Positions 46,308-55,025 of a DNA stretch of 64,000 bases are shown one piece after another. The stretch comes from Aquisalinus flavus (GTDB lineage Bacteria; Pseudomonadota; Alphaproteobacteria; Caulobacterales; Parvularculaceae): the NCBI RefSeq assembly GCF_022559625.1, contig NZ_CP042288.1, forward strand, positions 1,450,409-1,514,408, in the 5' to 3' direction. Numbering within the stretch: position 1 is the first letter of the stretch; the number at the start of each line of letters is the position of its first letter. Under the pieces are notes generated by a model, which was not told the origin of the DNA, searched no databases, and was given only the letters and a program-made list of their open reading frames with translations. The translations under genes were made by a program, and so were the position numbers.

Positions 46308-48478
46308 TGTGCCCCTCCCAGCCGCACGATCAGAAGGATGACGCCGATGCCGACGAGCATCGCAAAGGCATAGTGATAGATGTAGCCGGACTGCAAGCGC
46401 ACGATCAGGCGCGAGCCGATACCCGCAAGGCCGGACAGGCCGTCAGGCCCAAGCCCGTCGATAATCCGTCCGTCCCCGACCTTCCAGAGAATGCGACCGA
46501 GACGGCGCGACGGGTTGAGGAACAGGAAGCGATAGACTTCATCGAAATACCACTTGTTCTTGAGGAAGCCGTAGAGGATGCCGCCCTCGCGCAGCAAGCC
46601 CGGGCGCAGCGGGTTGTTGCCGCGCATATAATGGGTATAGGCCGACCCGAACCCGATAATCATCGCGAGGAGCGGCGCGTAGAGGACCCAGAGCGGGAAG
46701 TAATGCCCCTCACCTGCTTCGCCATAGCTGTCGGTGTGTTCCTCCGCCTCGTCATGGGCAGCACCAGCGGGATCTTCCGCCGAAGCGATAGCCGGCGTTT
46801 CGGCACGATCGCCTTCCACGGGGGGTGTTACCCCGGCAGCATAGGCCTCGACGGCGTGGCTCTCGCCCCCGGCATGGGCATCACCGGCGATGTAGATCGA
46901 GTTGCCCCAGAATTCGGCAGCGTTGTCGCCGACAAAGGACTTGTAGCCGAACATGCCCGCGAACAGCGCGCCGAAGGCGAGCACGACGAGTGGCAGCAGC
47001 ATCCAGTTCGGCGGGAAATGCGGATGCTTCATGACATGATCCGGGGCGCGCGACTTTCCATGGAATGTCAGGAAGATCAGGCGCCATGAATAGAAGGACG
47101 TGAAGACAGCCGCGATCAGACCCATGGCGAAGGCAAAGTAAGCCCCTGCCCGGCCCTCAGTGCCAGCGGCGTAAGCCGCCTCGATGATTGCGTCCTTGGA
47201 GGCAAAGCCCGCCGTGCCAACCGGGATGTGGAAAATATCATAAAGGAACGGGAAGCCGACGCCGGTGATGGCGATCGTGCCGACGATCATCATCGCATAG
47301 GTAAACGGCAGGATATGACGCACACCGCCCATCTTCTTCATGTCCTGCTCATGGTGCACCGCATGGATCACGGAGCCTGCACCGAGGAACAGCAGGGCCT
47401 TGAAGAAGGCGTGGGTGAACAGGTGGAACATGGCCGCGCCGTAGGCACCGACGCCTGCGGCAAAGAACATGTAGCCGAGCTGCGAACAGGTCGAATAGGC
47501 GATGACCTTCTTGATATCGTCCTGAAGCAGTCCGACCGTCGCGGCGAAGAAGGCCGTGGTCGCGCCGATAAAGGTCACGAGCGTCGCTGCATCAGGCGCA
47601 TTTTCATAGATGATAGAGCAACGGCAGACAAGGAATACCCCGGCGGTGACCATGGTCGCGGCGTGGATCAGCGCGGAGACCGGTGTCGGGCCCTCCATCG
47701 CGTCCGGCAGCCAGGTGTGCAGGAGGAATTGCGCGGACTTACCCATGGCGCCGATGAAAAGAAGGATGCCGATCAAGGTCAGCGCGTGCAACTCGAGACC
47801 GAGAAAACCCACCGTCAACTCGCTGATTGGCGCACCGTCAACGGCATTGAACGGCGTAACGACAGCATCGGTGCGCACGGCCTGGAAGACTTCCTCGAAA
47901 CCGACCGAACCGAAGACGAAGAAGATCGCCATGATCCCCAGCGCGAAACCGAAATCGCCAACACGGTTGACGACGAACGCCTTGATCGCCGCGTCATTGG
48001 CGGATTTCTTGTGATGGTAGAAGCCGATCAGCAGGTAGGAGGCGAGCCCAACCCCTTCCCAGCCGAAGAACAGCTGGATGAAGTTGTCCGCCGTCACCAG
48101 CGTCAGCATGGCGAAGGTGAACAGCGACAGATAGGCAAAGAAGCGCGGCCGTGACGCGTCATCATGCATATACCCGACGGAATAGATGTGCACGAGGCTC
48201 GAGACAGAGGTGATCACGACCAGCATGATCGCCGACATGGTGTCGAGCTTGACCGCCCAGTCGGCGATAAAATTGCCGGAGCTGATCCAGGTAAAGACCT
48301 GCACCGTGCGGGCGTTGTGACCGATGGCAACATCGAAGAACAGGATCCACGACAGGAGACAGGCAAACAGCATGCAGGCAATGGTGGTCAACTCCGCCGC
48401 GCGGGCGCTCAGCATCCGGCCGACAGGCATGGCCAGAAGTGCACCGAACAGGGGCAGCAAGACAACAAGCGGTTCCAT
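46304..48478 (-). CDS. nuoL: NADH-quinone oxidoreductase subunit L (with an extra acidic loop)
   Basis: 724 residues, longer than most NuoL. The core is typical: [60 protein letters not shown], and a C-terminal long helix and final membrane helix. An insertion at about residues 521–592 is hydrophilic and rich in Ala, Glu and His ([18 protein letters not shown] ... [18 protein letters not shown]). It is the most distal proton-pumping subunit, with the lateral helix. The gene starts 8 nt after nuoK. Confidence 0.96.
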   Translation of the reverse strand: MEPLVVLLPLFGALLAMPVGRMLSARAAELTTIACMLFACLLSWILFFDVAIGHNARTVQVFTWISSGNFIADWAVKLDTMSAIMLVVITSVSSLVHIYSVGYMHDDASRPRFFAYLSLFTFAMLTLVTADNFIQLFFGWEGVGLASYLLIGFYHHKKSANDAAIKAFVVNRVGDFGFALGIMAIFFVFGSVGFEEVFQAVRTDAVVTPFNAVDGAPISELTVGFLGLELHALTLIGILLFIGAMGKSAQFLLHTWLPDAMEGPTPVSALIHAATMVTAGVFLVCRCSIIYENAPDAATLVTFIGATTAFFAATVGLLQDDIKKVIAYSTCSQLGYMFFAAGVGAYGAAMFHLFTHAFFKALLFLGAGSVIHAVHHEQDMKKMGGVRHILPFTYAMMIVGTIAITGVGFPFLYDIFHIPVGTAGFASKDAIIEAAYAAGTEGRAGAYFAFAMGLIAAVFTSFYSWRLIFLTFHGKSRAPDHVMKHPHFPPNWMLLPLVVLAFGALFAGMFGYKSFVGDNAAEFWGNSIYIAGDAHAGGESHAVEAYAAGVTPPVEGDRAETPAIASAEDPAGAAHDEAEEHTDSYGEAGEGHYFPLWVLYAPLLAMIIGFGSAYTHYMRGNNPLRPGLLREGGILYGFLKNKWYFDEVYRFLFLNPSRRLGRILWKVGDGRIIDGLGPDGLSGLAGIGSRLIVRLQSGYIYHYAFAMLVGIGVILLIVRLGGAQ

Positions 48479-48486
48479 CGGGTCCC

Positions 48487-48792
48487 CTAGTTCTTCATCA
48501 GGTTGGCGTCATCGACCGCAATGTCCCCACGATTGCGGAAGAAGGTGACGAGAATGGCAAGGCCGATCGCTGCTTCGGCAGCGGCCACGGTCAGCACCAT
48601 GAAGGCGAATACCTGGCCGACGAGATCGCCCAGGAACTGGGAAAACGCAACGAGGTTGATGTTGACAGCGAGCAGCATCAGTTCGATCGACATCAGGATG
48701 ATGATGACATTCTTGCGGTTGATGAAAATGCCGCACGCGCCGATGGCGAACAGGATGGCGGCAACGGTCAGATAATGGCCCAGTCCGATCAT
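48487..48792 (-). CDS. nuoK: NADH-quinone oxidoreductase subunit K
   Basis: 101 residues, three membrane helices, normal length. Visible: [40 protein letters not shown] with the two buried Glu residues of the proton path, and [20 protein letters not shown]. It lies 2 nt after nuoJ. Confidence 0.98.
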   Translation of the reverse strand: MIGLGHYLTVAAILFAIGACGIFINRKNVIIILMSIELMLLAVNINLVAFSQFLGDLVGQVFAFMVLTVAAAEAAIGLAILVTFFRNRGDIAVDDANLMKN

Positions 48793-48794
48793 GA

Positions 48795-49424
48795 TCAGAT
48801 CCCCTTCCCGGTCTGTACGCTGACAACTTCCACGGCATCCTCACGCTTGCGGGCGACCTGATCGCCGGCATTCTGCTTCTTGATACCCTTGCGTTCGCGG
48901 AAGGTCAGGATGATCGCGCCGATCATGGCGACCAGCAGCACCATGCCGGCGATCTGGAAGTAATGAATGTAGTCTGTGTAGAGCACCATGCCGAGCGCTT
49001 CGGCGTTATTCGGCCCTTCCGGGTTGGCGGTCATCTCCGCGCCGGTCAGATAGGGCTGCGTGCGCTGGTCCTCGGTGGGCAATTGCCAGGCGGCGACCAC
49101 AAGACCGATATTGACCAGCAGGACCACGCCAACGATCACGCCATAGGGCAGATAGTCGGCAAAGCCGGACTTCAACTCGGCGAAATCGACGTCGAGCATC
49201 ATCACGACGAACAGGAACAGCACCGCGACAGCGCCGACATAGACGATGATCAACAGGAAGGCGAGATACTCAGCCCCCATCAGGACGAACAGACCCGCGA
49301 CCGAGATGAAGGTCGTAATCAGGCACAGGACCGAGTGGACAGGGTTGCGCGCGAGGATGACCATCAGCCCGAAGGTGACGGTCGAAATCGCGAAGGCCCA
49401 GAATGCAATACCGGCAAATGTCAT
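48795..49424 (-). CDS. nuoJ: NADH-quinone oxidoreductase subunit J
   Basis: 209 residues with five membrane helices: [40 protein letters not shown] with the pi-bulge-like glycine, [20 protein letters not shown]. The charged C-terminal tail (about 30 residues, [15 protein letters not shown]) is a common alphaproteobacterial extension. A gap of about 150 nt with a GGCCCGCA/TGCGGGCC hairpin separates it from nuoI. Confidence 0.96.
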   Translation of the reverse strand: MTFAGIAFWAFAISTVTFGLMVILARNPVHSVLCLITTFISVAGLFVLMGAEYLAFLLIIVYVGAVAVLFLFVVMMLDVDFAELKSGFADYLPYGVIVGVVLLVNIGLVVAAWQLPTEDQRTQPYLTGAEMTANPEGPNNAEALGMVLYTDYIHYFQIAGMVLLVAMIGAIILTFRERKGIKKQNAGDQVARKREDAVEVVSVQTGKGI

Positions 49425-49573
49425 GATCTAAAAACGCCCCAATAATCGTTTAGCGTTGTCGTCTTTTGTTATGGCGCCATCAGCAATGACGGCCGGATGT
49501 TTGGCACAAGGCCCGCAGCGAGTGTGCGGGCCGGGAGTTACGATGGCCGCTTAAGGGCCAGATTCGCGCCCTT

Positions 49574-50062
49574 CTAGCGATAAGGCGCATCCAGTTCCAG
49601 ATTTTTCGCGATTTCCCGTTCCCACCGGTCGCCATTCTCAAGCAGGCGCGCCTTGTCATAGAAAAGCTCTTCACGTGTTTCGGTCGCGTATTCGAAATTA
49701 GGTCCCTCGACAATGGCATCGACCGGACAGGCTTCCTGACAGAAGCCGCAATAAATGCACTTGGTCATGTCGATGTCGTATTTGGTCGTGCGGCGCGAGC
49801 CATCCTCGCGCGGCTCGGCCTCGATCGTGATCGCCTGCGCCGGGCACACGGCCTCGCACAGCTTGCACGCGATGCAGCGCTCTTCGCCGTTCGGATAGCG
49901 GCGCAGGGCGTGCTCACCGCGGAAGCGCGGGGACAATGGCCCCTTTTCGAACGGATAGTTCACCGTGAATTTCGGACGCATGTAATATTTCAGGGCCAGC
50001 CAGAAGGCGCTGATGAAATCGAGCAGCAGCGCGCCGCGCATGGCTTGGGCGATACGGGACAT
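49574..50062 (-). CDS. nuoI: NADH-quinone oxidoreductase subunit I
   Basis: 162 residues, normal length. Two [4Fe-4S] ferredoxin motifs: [12 protein letters not shown] and [12 protein letters not shown], which hold clusters N6a and N6b that pass electrons toward the quinone site. The start codon overlaps the nuoH stop by 1 nt (TAATG). Confidence 0.98.
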   Translation of the reverse strand: MSRIAQAMRGALLLDFISAFWLALKYYMRPKFTVNYPFEKGPLSPRFRGEHALRRYPNGEERCIACKLCEAVCPAQAITIEAEPREDGSRRTTKYDIDMTKCIYCGFCQEACPVDAIVEGPNFEYATETREELFYDKARLLENGDRWEREIAKNLELDAPYR

Positions 50063-51141
50063 TATGCAGCCCTCCAGGAGTGGAACCAGTCGGCAAGGCC
50101 CGGAAACGCGATCAGGAGGCCGGCGACGGCGACGAGGTAAGCGATGGATGTTGGCAGGAACAGTTTCCAGCCGATCCGCATGAGTTGGTCATAGCGGTAG
50201 CGTGGTACGATCGCCTTCACCATGGCGAACATGAAGAAGATGAACACGACCTTCAGCACGAACCAGACAATGCCGAGGGCCGGTGCATTCAGGATCGGCA
50301 GGTCGATCGGTGAATGCCAGCCGCCAAGGAACAGGATCGTCGTCATCGCGCACATCAGGACGATGTTCACATATTCGCCGAGCATGAACAGCAGATAGGG
50401 TGTCGAGGAATATTCGACCTGGTATCCGGCGACGAGTTCTGATTCGGCTTCCGGCAGGTCGAACGGGGGGCGGTTCGTCTCCGCCAGCGCCGAGATGAAG
50501 AACATCACGAATAGCGGGAACAGCGGAATGAAATGCCAGTTGAGAATACCGAGGCCGCGATCCTGTGAATTGACGATGTCGGAGAGGTTCATCGAGCCGA
50601 CCAGCAGCAGCACGGAAATGATGATGAAGCCGAGCGAGACCTCGTAGGAAACCATCTGCGCGGCGGAGCGTAGCGAGCCGAGAAACGGATATTTCGAGTT
50701 CGAGGCCCAGCCGCCCATGATGATGCCATACACGCCGAGCGACGAGACCGCGAAGAGATAGAGAATACCGACATTGATGTCGGAGACGACGAGCCCCGGT
50801 CCGACCGGCACAACCGCCCAGCCGATGAGGGCGAGCACGACCGTGATGAAAGGCGCGAGGATGAAGACGATCTTGTCGGCCCCGGCGGGGATGACGATTT
50901 CCTTGAGCACGAATTTCATCAGGTCGGCGAAGGACTGCAACAGGCCGAAGGGACCGACAACATTCGGCCCCTTGCGCATCTGTACGGCGGCCCACACCTT
51001 GCGGTCGAACAGCAGCAGGAACGCAATGCCGACGAGCAGCACAACGACCATGAAGGTGATCTGCAGGAAGGTCGTCAGCGCGCCTGACCACCAGACGGAC
51101 CAGTCCCGGTTCACAAAGAAATCAAAAAAGCCGTTTTCCAT
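50062..51141 (-). CDS. nuoH: NADH-quinone oxidoreductase subunit H
   Basis: 359 residues, eight membrane helices. Signatures: [60 protein letters not shown], and [20 protein letters not shown] with the quinone-chamber acidic residues. It forms the quinone-binding channel with NuoB and NuoD. A small unrelated gene separates it from nuoG. Confidence 0.98.
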   Translation of the reverse strand: MENGFFDFFVNRDWSVWWSGALTTFLQITFMVVVLLVGIAFLLLFDRKVWAAVQMRKGPNVVGPFGLLQSFADLMKFVLKEIVIPAGADKIVFILAPFITVVLALIGWAVVPVGPGLVVSDINVGILYLFAVSSLGVYGIIMGGWASNSKYPFLGSLRSAAQMVSYEVSLGFIIISVLLLVGSMNLSDIVNSQDRGLGILNWHFIPLFPLFVMFFISALAETNRPPFDLPEAESELVAGYQVEYSSTPYLLFMLGEYVNIVLMCAMTTILFLGGWHSPIDLPILNAPALGIVWFVLKVVFIFFMFAMVKAIVPRYRYDQLMRIGWKLFLPTSIAYLVAVAGLLIAFPGLADWFHSWRAA

Positions 51142-51180
51142 GGAGCGCCTTCTAGCCTGCCCGTTTCAATTCGTGAAGCA

Positions 51181-51714
51181 TTAGTAATCCCCCTGCGGCG
51201 AAATTTCTGAGGTTTTTTGGCCCTCTTCGCCTTGCATTGAAGCCTTCAGCGCGGCGGCGCGGTAATCATTGAGCAAATCGGCGAGGTGGTCGGGTTCCAT
51301 ATCATAATTGTGACCGAATCCCTTGGCCGGATTGAACGGGTCCGTGATCGCCGAAAACATATCCGGCTCTTCCGCGTCGAGGCGGCGGAACGCGACGACC
51401 TTCTTGGCGAAGCCTGCGACTTTCGGCCAGGTCTCGGCGACCGCAAAGGCGCTGACGCCGACCCAATCCACCCGGTGCGACGTGAACACGGTCTTCTTGG
51501 TGAACCCTGCCTCGTCCAGGATCAGGCACGCACCGCCGGTCGCGACCCTGAAGGCGATCCACAAACCGAGGATGCCGGCGAGAAAGAACAGGAAGGTCAG
51601 CCAAAACCCCGCCCCCGCCGAGAGACAGAAGACAGCAAGCACGATCAGCAGGACACACAGGATCACCTGCGCGATCCATGCTGCCGGTCCTGCTGTCAAG
51701 ATGCGTTCTGGCAT
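51181..51714 (-). CDS. Membrane protein with a PH-like domain, lodged between nuoG and nuoH
   Basis: 177 residues. Two N-terminal membrane segments (WIAQVILCVLLIVLAVFCLS; FWLTFLFFLAGILGLWIAFR) and a small beta-rich domain (about 62–130: GGACLILDEAGFTKKTVFTS, HRVDWVGVSAFAVAE, KVVAFRRLD) that resembles bacterial PH-type domains, then an Asp/His region ending in a hydrophilic tail. No certain family. Small hypotheticals do occur inside nuo operons of this class; it may be an assembly or accessory factor. Confidence 0.7.
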   Translation of the reverse strand: MPERILTAGPAAWIAQVILCVLLIVLAVFCLSAGAGFWLTFLFFLAGILGLWIAFRVATGGACLILDEAGFTKKTVFTSHRVDWVGVSAFAVAETWPKVAGFAKKVVAFRRLDAEEPDMFSAITDPFNPAKGFGHNYDMEPDHLADLLNDYRAAALKASMQGEEGQKTSEISPQGDY

Positions 51715-51765
51715 GGGCTGCCTTTCCGGCAGGCTGGTTGCGCCTACCGCTATGGACTTCGTCGC

Positions 51766-53874
51766 CTACTCTGCGGCAAGAAGCGGTTTGCGGACGACGG
51801 TCGCCGAGCATTCCGCCATGGTCTTGGAAGCGCGCGCGATCGGATTCGTCTGGAAGTAATCCGCTACAGGCGACAGGAACGGGGCGCTGTCGACCGAGCC
51901 ATCAGCCCCGAGCACGGACAGGTCGACCGCCACCGGCTCAACCGCGGCATCGATACCGGCAAGCACCGGCGCATCGGCAATGACCGCCTGGCGCAGGGCG
52001 AACAGGTCGTCATAGGGCAGAACCTTGCCGAGACGCTCGGAGAAGGCGCGCAGGATTGCCCAGTCCTCGCGGGCGTCGCCGAAGGGGAAATAGGCGCGGT
52101 TAGCCAATTGGACCCGGCCTTCCATGTTCACATACATGCCATTCTGCTCGGTATAGGCCGCAGACGGGAAGATGACGTCCGCTGTATGCGCACCGGCATC
52201 GCCGTGGTGGCCCTGATAGATGACAAAGGCGTTTTTCAGCTTGGCCGTATCGAGTTCATCGGCCCCGAGATTGTAAACCACCTTAATCTCGCCGCTCTCG
52301 GCTCCGGCAAGGATCTCCGCCGTCGACTTGCCGCCATCGCCGGGCAAGAAGCCGAGATCGAGCGCGCCGACGCGGGCTGCAGCCGTGTGCAGGACATTAT
52401 AGCCGTTCCAGCCCTCGGTTACGACGCCGGCGTCACCGGCCAGCTTGGCGATTTTCGCCAGCAGCGCCGGGGCGTCAGCGCGGGTCAGGACGCCCATGCC
52501 GACGATGATCGCCGGGCGTTCAGCCTTTTTCAGCGTGTCCGCGAAATCGCCGAGATTGTCGAGGCTGTCCGGGCCGGCGCCGAGATGGGTGTAGTCATAC
52601 GTCAGGTCGAGCGCCTCGCCGATGACAGCAATGTTCACCGACAGGTCGTTCAGCCATTTCTTGCGGATGCGGGCATTGACCATCGGCGCTTCCCAGCGCG
52701 GATTGGCACCAATGATCAGGATCGCGTCGGCTTGCTCCAGCCCGGCAATGGTTGAGTTGAACAGATAGGATGAGCGCTCGGCGCGGGAGCCGTCAGCGTT
52801 CACGCCAATATGGGCGCCGTCCTGGCGGCAGTCTGTGTGGGGCGTGCCGATCAGGCCCATCAGGTCCTTCAGGGCCTTCACCGCCTCGACGGAGACGAGG
52901 TCCCCGGCCAGCGCCGCCACCTTTGACGGGTCGCTGGCGTTGATCCTGTCGGCGGCGACCTTGAATGCTTCTTCCCAGCTCGCCGGCTTCAGCTTGCCGT
53001 CGACGCGCACATAGGGCCGGTCGAGGCGCTGGTTCTTCAGCCCGTCCCAGATGAAGCGGGACTTGTCGGCGATCCACTCCTCGTTCACCTCAGCATGCAG
53101 GCGTGGCAGGATGCGCATGACTTCGCGGCCACGCGAATCGACCCGGATGTTGGAGCCGACGGCATCCATCACGTCGATGGTCTCGGTCTTGCGCAGCTCC
53201 CACGGCCGCGCGGTAAAGGCGTAAGGCTTGGAGGTCAGGGCGCCGACCGGGCAGACATCGATCAGATTGCCGGTCAGTTCGCTTTCAACCGCCTTCTCAA
53301 GGTAGGTGGTGATTTCCGCGTTTTCCCCGCGGTTTACGAGGCCAAGGTCATCGACGCCGGCAATCTCGGTCGCAAAACGCACGCAGCGTGTGCACTGGAT
53401 ACAGCGGGTCATGATCGTCTTGATCAGCGGGCCCATATATTTCTCTTCGACGGCACGCTTGTTCTCGGCAAAGCGGGAATCGTCACGGCCATAGGCGACG
53501 GCCTGGTCCTGCAGGTCGCACTCGCCGCCCTGGTCACAGATAGGGCAGTCGAGCGGGTGGTTGATGAGCAGGAATTCCATCACCCCTTCGCGGGCCTTTT
53601 TCACCATCGGCGTGTTTGTGAACAGCTCAGGCGGCGCGCCATCGGGGCCGGGGCGCAGGTCCTTGACGTTCTGGGCGCACGACGCCACCGGCTTGGGCGG
53701 CCCGCCGGCCACCTCGATCAGGCACATGCGGCAGTTCCCTGCAACGGACAGGCGCTCGTGATAACAGAAGCGTGGAATTTCCTCGCCTGCCATCTCGCAT
53801 GCCTGCAGCAGCGTCAGCGCCGGATCGACGTCGATTTCCTTGCCATTGACCTTGATGGTGCGTGTATCGCTCAT
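51766..53874 (-). CDS. nuoG: NADH-quinone oxidoreductase subunit G
   Basis: 702 residues, normal for alphaproteobacteria. N-terminal [2Fe-2S] ferredoxin part (CYHERLSVAGNCRMCLIEVA), the His/Cys N5 region (CPICDQGGECDLQDQA), the N4 cluster (CIQCTRCVRFATEIAG), and the large molybdopterin-oxidoreductase-like domain (about 220–690). It carries electrons from NuoF/E into the peripheral arm. Upstream (53,875–54,229) lies a gene-free region with terminators and an FNR-type box. Confidence 0.97.
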   Translation of the reverse strand: MSDTRTIKVNGKEIDVDPALTLLQACEMAGEEIPRFCYHERLSVAGNCRMCLIEVAGGPPKPVASCAQNVKDLRPGPDGAPPELFTNTPMVKKAREGVMEFLLINHPLDCPICDQGGECDLQDQAVAYGRDDSRFAENKRAVEEKYMGPLIKTIMTRCIQCTRCVRFATEIAGVDDLGLVNRGENAEITTYLEKAVESELTGNLIDVCPVGALTSKPYAFTARPWELRKTETIDVMDAVGSNIRVDSRGREVMRILPRLHAEVNEEWIADKSRFIWDGLKNQRLDRPYVRVDGKLKPASWEEAFKVAADRINASDPSKVAALAGDLVSVEAVKALKDLMGLIGTPHTDCRQDGAHIGVNADGSRAERSSYLFNSTIAGLEQADAILIIGANPRWEAPMVNARIRKKWLNDLSVNIAVIGEALDLTYDYTHLGAGPDSLDNLGDFADTLKKAERPAIIVGMGVLTRADAPALLAKIAKLAGDAGVVTEGWNGYNVLHTAAARVGALDLGFLPGDGGKSTAEILAGAESGEIKVVYNLGADELDTAKLKNAFVIYQGHHGDAGAHTADVIFPSAAYTEQNGMYVNMEGRVQLANRAYFPFGDAREDWAILRAFSERLGKVLPYDDLFALRQAVIADAPVLAGIDAAVEPVAVDLSVLGADGSVDSAPFLSPVADYFQTNPIARASKTMAECSATVVRKPLLAAE

Positions 53875-53984
53875 GCCAGCATCCGTCCTGCGATGTGATT
53901 CCTTGAATGTTCAGGCCGTCTTAGACAAGAACGCCCGGCATTTCCAGTGGGTATCGGGCGCGCTTTTGCCGCAAGGCCGCTCCC

Positions 53985-54079
53985 TGCACAAAAACGACCG
54001 CCGGATGGATTCATCCGGCGGTCGGAAGCGGTCTGGTTTAGGGGGGAGAGATATCAGAGCCGCCCCATTGCCGAGGCAA
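53985..54079 (-). ncRNA. Candidate FNR/FixK-controlled small RNA upstream of nuoG
   Basis: Inferred unit on the minus strand. A TTGA-N6-TCAA box (54114–54127) is centred about 41.5 nt upstream of a predicted start at 54079, with TATAGC at 54090–54085 as a −10 element. The transcript would begin with a small hairpin (TTGCC/GGCAA), pass a C-rich single-stranded segment (CTCTCCCCCC, about 54050–54041) and end at the terminator with 13-bp arms and TTTTT at 53991–54024. Length about 90–95 nt. The small frame 53911–54102 overlapping it does not look like a protein gene. The same promoter could instead feed an attenuated nuoG leader. Confidence 0.45.
53990..54024 (-). terminator. Strong intrinsic terminator upstream of nuoG
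   Basis: Perfect 13-bp arms CGACCGCCGGATG (53995–54007) and CATCCGGCGGTCG (54012–54024), 4-nt loop, followed on the minus strand by TTTTT. No annotated gene lies directly before it, since ompW already has its own terminator 120 nt upstream. Confidence 0.88.
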
Positions 54080-54113
54080 CTTTCGCTATATGACAGGGAC
54101 ACACGCGATGGTT

Positions 54114-54127
54114 TTGATTTCGGTCAA
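54114..54127 (-). promoter_or_regulatory. FNR/FixK-type box (site 1)
   Basis: On the minus strand TTGACCGAAATCAA, fitting TTGA-N6-TCAA. It sits between the ompW terminator and the terminator before nuoG, and its distance to a TATAGC −10 fits a class II activator site. Confidence 0.6.
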
Positions 54128-54144
54128 TTTTCAATTCATATGAC

Positions 54145-54177
54145 AAAAAAGCCGCCTCTGTTGCGGAGAGGCGGCTT
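54145..54177 (-). terminator. Intrinsic terminator after ompW
   Basis: AAGCCGCCTCT (54149–54159) and AGAGGCGGCTT (54167–54177), 7-nt loop, followed on the minus strand by TTTTTT. It closes the ompW transcript. Confidence 0.9.
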
Positions 54178-54229
54178 GAGGAACGGCCGTGTGAGGTAAC
54201 GAGGGAGGGCTGGCCATTCCGGGACTTTG

Positions 54230-54892
54230 CTAGAAGCGGCGACCGATGCCGATACCGGCGACAACCGGATCGAGGTCGACATCGACAGAATTGATCGCGC
54301 CACCGGTATTGAGGTCAGCGGTGGTATCGATATCGATGTATTTGACGTCGGCATTCAGAAACCAGGTCTCGTTGAGATCGAGATCGACACCAGCCTGCAC
54401 GGCAAGGCCGAAACTGTCGTCAAGCGAAATGCTGGTTGCCCCGATCGCATCCTCAAGAGATGACGAGGCATCCTCGCTGTAGAACGTCGTGTAGTTGAGC
54501 CCAACGCCTGCATAGGGCCGCAGCTTGCCGGCCGGGTTGAAATGATATTGCAGCGTCAGCGTTGGCGGCAGGGCCATGGTGTCTGCGACAGTCCCGAGCG
54601 CAGACAGATCGCCCTCGCCAGTAATATCATGCGGACTGGTCGCAAGAATCAGCTCGAGCCCCAGCCGGTCAGTGACAAAATATGTAAAGTCCAGCTCAGG
54701 CACCCATGCATCCTCGACGGAGACCGAACCACCCGGGAAAGCCGGTTCCACGGCTCCGGCATCCTCCGACGGCATGACGCCGATCACGCGTGCACGCACG
54801 AGCCAGTCGCCCTGCTCTGCATTGGCTACCGAAAGGGATGCCACCGTAGCGACAGAAACCGCGGCAACAGATATTGTCAGCATACGAAACAT
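54230..54892 (-). CDS. ompW: OmpW-family outer-membrane protein
   Basis: 220 residues from ATG 54892, chosen because AAGGAGAG lies just upstream; the frame is open further up without a site. Signal peptide about 1–24 (cleavage near ANA-EQ). Eight-strand barrel pattern with family marks LVRARVIGVMPSEDAG, VPELDFTYFVTDRLGLELIL, LPPTLTLQYHF, RPYAGVGLNYTTFYSE, LNADVKYIDIDTTAD and a terminal Phe (GIGRRF). A small channel for hydrophobic compounds in the outer membrane. In enterobacteria ompW is FNR-controlled; an FNR-type box lies 61 nt before this gene too. Confidence 0.92.
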   Translation of the reverse strand: MFRMLTISVAAVSVATVASLSVANAEQGDWLVRARVIGVMPSEDAGAVEPAFPGGSVSVEDAWVPELDFTYFVTDRLGLELILATSPHDITGEGDLSALGTVADTMALPPTLTLQYHFNPAGKLRPYAGVGLNYTTFYSEDASSSLEDAIGATSISLDDSFGLAVQAGVDLDLNETWFLNADVKYIDIDTTADLNTGGAINSVDVDLDPVVAGIGIGRRF

Positions 54893-54952
54893 AAAACTCT
54901 CCTTTTCGAGATTTATTGCATGCGAACAATCCTCCGTATTCACGCCAAGAAT

Positions 54953-54966
54953 TTGATCTGGGTCAA
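54953..54966 (-). promoter_or_regulatory. FNR/FixK-type box upstream of ompW (site 2)
   Basis: On the minus strand TTGACCCAGATCAA, the same asymmetric TTGAC-N4-ATCAA form as site 1. Its centre is about 67 nt from the ompW start codon, consistent with activation at −41.5 and a leader of about 26 nt. Confidence 0.65.
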
Positions 54967-55025
54967 TTTTTTGACGGCCACGCCGCGAATGTCGCAGCAG
55001 GGTTTCCGGACTGGAATCAGCCCTC

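Noticed and set aside
53911..54102. 63-codon minus-strand open frame upstream of nuoG
   Set aside because: It crosses the terminator hairpin and lacks a ribosome binding site; the RNA interpretation explains the region better.
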